A stretch of DNA of 64,000 nucleotides, from assembly GCA_038210595.1 (NCBI GenBank), contig JBBQWN010000008.1, forward strand, positions 1 through 64,000. Direction: 5' to 3'. Source of the DNA: Glacieibacterium sp038210595 (GTDB taxonomy: Bacteria; Pseudomonadota; Alphaproteobacteria; Sphingomonadales; Sphingomonadaceae). Of this stretch, positions 61,035 to 64,000 are shown piece after piece. A model generated the notes under the pieces. The model searched no databases, had not been told where the DNA came from, and worked only from the letters and a program-made list of their open reading frames with translations. The stretch's first letter is position 1; each line of letters starts with the position of its first letter. A program made the position numbers and the translations under genes.

Positions 61035-63977
61035 GTGACATATCGGGCCTGGCTGAGGACGTCGGTGCTGGTACCGGCGATGTTGTCGGCGCTGCCGGTG
61101 GCGGCGCAGGCGGTGCAGTCCGGTCCCGACGCGGCTGTCGCGCCCGGCACCGCGACGGCGGCGGCCGCCAGCGACGATAGCGACACGATCATCGTCACCG
61201 GCTCGCGCATCCGCCGTGATCCGCTGAACCAGGATTCGCCGGTCCTCGTGCTTGACCAGGCGGCGCTGCAGCAGACTGGCCTGTCGGCGGTCGCGGACAT
61301 CCTGCAGCGGCTGCCCAGCGCGGCCGGCGGCCTGAACACCAAGAACAACAGCTCGGGCAATCTCGGCAACCCGCCCGACGGCGGGGGCGTCGGCGCCGGT
61401 TCGGCGGAAATCGACCTGCGCTACCTCAGTGCCAAGCGCACGCTCGTGCTCGTCGACGGCATCCGCTTCGTCAACGGCACCAGCGGCAGCGGCATTCCCG
61501 CCACCGTCGACCTGAACACCATCCCGGCCAACTCGATCCAGCGCATCGAAGTACTGCAGTCGGGCGCCTCGTCGCTGTACGGCTCGGACGCCATCGCCGG
61601 CGTCGTCAACATCATCACCAAGACCGAACAGGAAGGCCTGCAGGCGTCGGCGCAATACGGCAGCTACCGGCAGGGCGACGGCCACACGCAGGACTATAAC
61701 ATCAGCTACGGCGTCAAGGGCCCGACGACGAGCGTCGTCTTCGGTGGAAGTTATGTGAAGCAGAATGCGGTCCGGTCGCGGGATCGCGACATCTCGCAGT
61801 TCCCCAACCCGGGCCAGACGACCTGCAATATCGGCAACAGCGGCTGCAGTAGCGCGGCCGCCAACGGTCGCTTCGACACTCGCGTCGGTCCGCTGCCCAT
61901 CCCCGGCACGCCGCGTGGCAACTTCACGATCGACGGCCCTGACACGACGCCGACGTTCGGCGAGCTGCGCACGTTCACCAACGCCGACAGGTTCAACTTC
62001 GCACCGTTCAACTACATCCTGACGCCGTCCGAGCGTTACGGCGCGTGGATCAGCGCCAAGCAGGAACTTGGCTCGAGCGTCAATCTCCGAGTCAAGGCGC
62101 AGTACAACCGCCGCAATTCGCAGAACCAGGCGGCCTTCGAGCCGTTGTTCATCGGGCCCGATGCCGGCAACGGTGCCGGCAGCCTCTTCGACACGCTTTC
62201 GATCGACGCGACCAACCCCTACAACCCGTTCGGCGTGACGCTCCAGTCCGGCTCCAACCCCGACGGCAGCGCCAACGGGCAGGTCCAGAACTACTCGTTC
62301 ATCGCCCGCCGCCTGATCGAGGCCGGGCAGCGCACGTTCAACCAGCGCGTCGACACGCTGTCGGCGACCGCGACGCTGGACGGCAGCTTCACCGTCGGCG
62401 GGCACAAATGGTATTGGGACGCGAACGCCGCCATCGGCTTCAACGATGCCAAGCAGAGCTTCACCGGCAACGTCCGCGCCGATCGCGTCGCGCAGGCGGT
62501 GGGCCCGCTGGCGCTTTGCACCGGCGACTGCGTCCCGCTCAACCTGTTCGGCGGCAACGGCTCGATCACCGCCGACCAGCTCGCGTTCATCTCGTTCACG
62601 GAGCGTGACCGCAGCAGCCAGCACCTCGCTGACTTCACGGCGAACCTGAGCGGCGACCTGTTCGACCTGCCGGCTGGCCCGGTCGGTTTCGCCGTCGGCT
62701 ACGAGCACAGGATCCAGAGTGCCAGCTTCGATCCGGATCCGATCATCGCCGCCGGCCTTGGTGCCGACATTCCATCGCAGCCGGCGCGGGGCCGCTACAA
62801 CTCCGACGAGCTCTATGGCGAAATTCGCGTACCGCTGCTCAAGGAGACGCCGTTTTTCTACTCGCTGGAGGCGACGGGCTCGGTCCGTCACTCCGACTAT
62901 TCGATCAGCGGGGCCAGCACGACCTACAGCGGCACGGGCCTGTGGAAGCCGGTCCGCGACCTGCTGTTGCGCGCCAATTATGCCACCGGCTTCCGCGCCC
63001 CGAGCTTAGGTGAGCTGTTCGGCGGTCGGTCGCGCTTCGATCAGCCGGGCAACGATCCCTGCACTAATGATCCCGATGCGACGACACCGACGCCCTATCA
63101 GCTGAGCGCCGCTGTGCGCGCCAACTGCACCGCTAATGGCGTGCCGGCCGATGGCAGCTATTCGGAGCCGCAGGGGGGTCAGCTTCCGGTAATCACCCAA
63201 GGCAACCGCAATCTGAAGCCGGAAAAATCGCGCAGTTTGCTGTTCGGCGGCGTCTATTCGCCAGACTGGGCGCGTAATTCCGGGTTCGCCAGCAATTTTA
63301 GCATTGAGGCGAACTACTATGACATCCGGGTCAGGAATGCGATCGGCGCAGTCGATACCAACCTTATCCTGAACAACTGCGCAGTGCTCGGCGATCCGGC
63401 CAGCTGCGCGCAGATCACCCGGACCCGGACCGGCTTCATCAACCAGATCGACGGCACGCTGCAGAACCTCGACAGCATTCGCACCCAGGGCGTCGACCTG
63501 ACGCTGAACTACCGGACGCCGACGACGTCGTTCGGTGCGTTCGGTTTCAACCTCAACACGACCTGGCTGACCAAGTACGTGCTTTCGACCTCGAACGGCT
63601 TTGTCGTCATCAACCGCAAGGGCACCGAGCGCGGCAGCCCGGACCAAGCGTATCCCAAGTTTAAGGGCAACGGCACGATCGACTGGTCGCTTGGCGATTT
63701 CGCCGCCTCCGCCACCGGCCGCTATGTCGACAGCGTAACCGAGATCAACCCGAACACCGGGGGGCCGAACAAGCTGAACAGCCGCTTCTACCTGGACGCG
63801 CAGATCATCTATACGCCGTCGTTCCTGGACCGCCGCCTCGCCTTCAGCGTCGGCGTGAATAACATCACCAACCAGGATCCGCCGGCGTGCTTCAGCTGTG
63901 GCGGTAACAACTACGACCCGTCGACCTACGACGTGCCGGGTCAGTTCGGTTATCTGCGGATCAGCTACAAGATGTAA
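61035..63977 (+). CDS. TonB-dependent outer-membrane receptor
   Basis: A 980-residue receptor for energy-dependent uptake across the outer membrane. A signal peptide covers residues 1-26 (LRTSVLVPAMLSALPVAAQA). The TonB box is DTIIVTGSRIRR. The plug follows (PVLVLDQAALQQTGLSAVAD, LVLVDGIRFVNG, SGASSLYGSDAIAGVVNIIT). The barrel shows NLKPEKSRSLLFGG and ends in QFGYLRISYKM with a terminal aromatic strand. GTG 61035 was chosen over TTG 61011 because GGGAGAG lies seven bases upstream. The length and Gly/Asn-rich loops fit the CirA/OAR-like receptors of sphingomonads. The ligand is unknown. Confidence 0.93.
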   Translation: MTYRAWLRTSVLVPAMLSALPVAAQAVQSGPDAAVAPGTATAAAASDDSDTIIVTGSRIRRDPLNQDSPVLVLDQAALQQTGLSAVADILQRLPSAAGGLNTKNNSSGNLGNPPDGGGVGAGSAEIDLRYLSAKRTLVLVDGIRFVNGTSGSGIPATVDLNTIPANSIQRIEVLQSGASSLYGSDAIAGVVNIITKTEQEGLQASAQYGSYRQGDGHTQDYNISYGVKGPTTSVVFGGSYVKQNAVRSRDRDISQFPNPGQTTCNIGNSGCSSAAANGRFDTRVGPLPIPGTPRGNFTIDGPDTTPTFGELRTFTNADRFNFAPFNYILTPSERYGAWISAKQELGSSVNLRVKAQYNRRNSQNQAAFEPLFIGPDAGNGAGSLFDTLSIDATNPYNPFGVTLQSGSNPDGSANGQVQNYSFIARRLIEAGQRTFNQRVDTLSATATLDGSFTVGGHKWYWDANAAIGFNDAKQSFTGNVRADRVAQAVGPLALCTGDCVPLNLFGGNGSITADQLAFISFTERDRSSQHLADFTANLSGDLFDLPAGPVGFAVGYEHRIQSASFDPDPIIAAGLGADIPSQPARGRYNSDELYGEIRVPLLKETPFFYSLEATGSVRHSDYSISGASTTYSGTGLWKPVRDLLLRANYATGFRAPSLGELFGGRSRFDQPGNDPCTNDPDATTPTPYQLSAAVRANCTANGVPADGSYSEPQGGQLPVITQGNRNLKPEKSRSLLFGGVYSPDWARNSGFASNFSIEANYYDIRVRNAIGAVDTNLILNNCAVLGDPASCAQITRTRTGFINQIDGTLQNLDSIRTQGVDLTLNYRTPTTSFGAFGFNLNTTWLTKYVLSTSNGFVVINRKGTERGSPDQAYPKFKGNGTIDWSLGDFAASATGRYVDSVTEINPNTGGPNKLNSRFYLDAQIIYTPSFLDRRLAFSVGVNNITNQDPPACFSCGGNNYDPSTYDVPGQFGYLRISYKM

Positions 63978-64000
63978 GCGGGTTGCGTTTCTGGGGGGCG

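Overview
The window is 64 kb of high-GC, gene-dense chromosome from an alphaproteobacterium, most likely a sphingomonad (Sphingomonadales). This lineage is inferred from protein style and gene order: trigger factor-clpP-clpX, lysC divergent from ubiG with ptsP downstream, RcnB-like proteins, a PEPxxWG-type C-terminal sorting tail, a large TonB-dependent receptor and a LuxR solo. No rRNA is present to confirm it. I found no phage, insertion sequence or CRISPR array. No gap between genes exceeds 300 bases; the largest, about 165-195 bases at 2379-2542, 28071-28234 and 33510-33703, are divergent promoter regions.

Layout. 0-4.6 kb: tRNA-Leu(UAG), trigger factor, a methyltransferase, ClpP and ClpX, closed by a bidirectional terminator. 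4.6-9.1 kb: a secreted unknown protein, a MerR regulator with a di-iron ferritin-like enzyme, a DUF1801 protein and a secreted amidohydrolase. 9.1-14.2 kb: a secreted S9 peptidase, a penicillin-acylase-family hydrolase and a cation efflux protein. 14.2-17.3 kb: ribosomal protein L28, an LrgAB pair, YciI and cupin genes, and an AT-rich, probably foreign gene. 17.4-22.7 kb: lysC, nitronate monooxygenase and ptsP in a translationally coupled operon, divergent from ubiG. 22.7-28.1 kb: two RcnB-like proteins, a chromate transporter, a PEP-CTERM protein and a LytS/LytTR two-component pair. 28.2-33.5 kb: a Tat-exported flavin amine oxidase paired with an exported RidA protein, ferredoxin, a DNA glycosylase, an rRNA/tRNA methyltransferase and RmuC. 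33.7-44.8 kb: one giant autotransporter of about 3,680 residues. 44.8-53.3 kb: hydrolase, threonine aldolase, EamA transporter, TonB-like protein, an orphan molybdenum hydroxylase large subunit, an NAD-binding protein and an M48 protease. 53.4-64 kb: aminopeptidase N, an Mla-type lipid transport operon (mlaE-mlaF-mlaD-lipoprotein), a LuxR solo, MsrA and a TonB-dependent receptor.

How the genes fit together. Protein quality control (trigger factor, ClpXP, MsrA) and peptide turnover (S9 peptidase, PepN, M48, acylase) are prominent. The cell envelope is the other theme: the autotransporter, the Mla lipid system, the TonB receptor, RcnB-like proteins and several exported enzymes. The strongest candidates for something new are the periplasmic oxidase-RidA pair, the internal 12-unit repeat and three-module design of the giant autotransporter, an RcnB-like protein carrying two EF-hand-like loops, and the AT-rich secreted gene.
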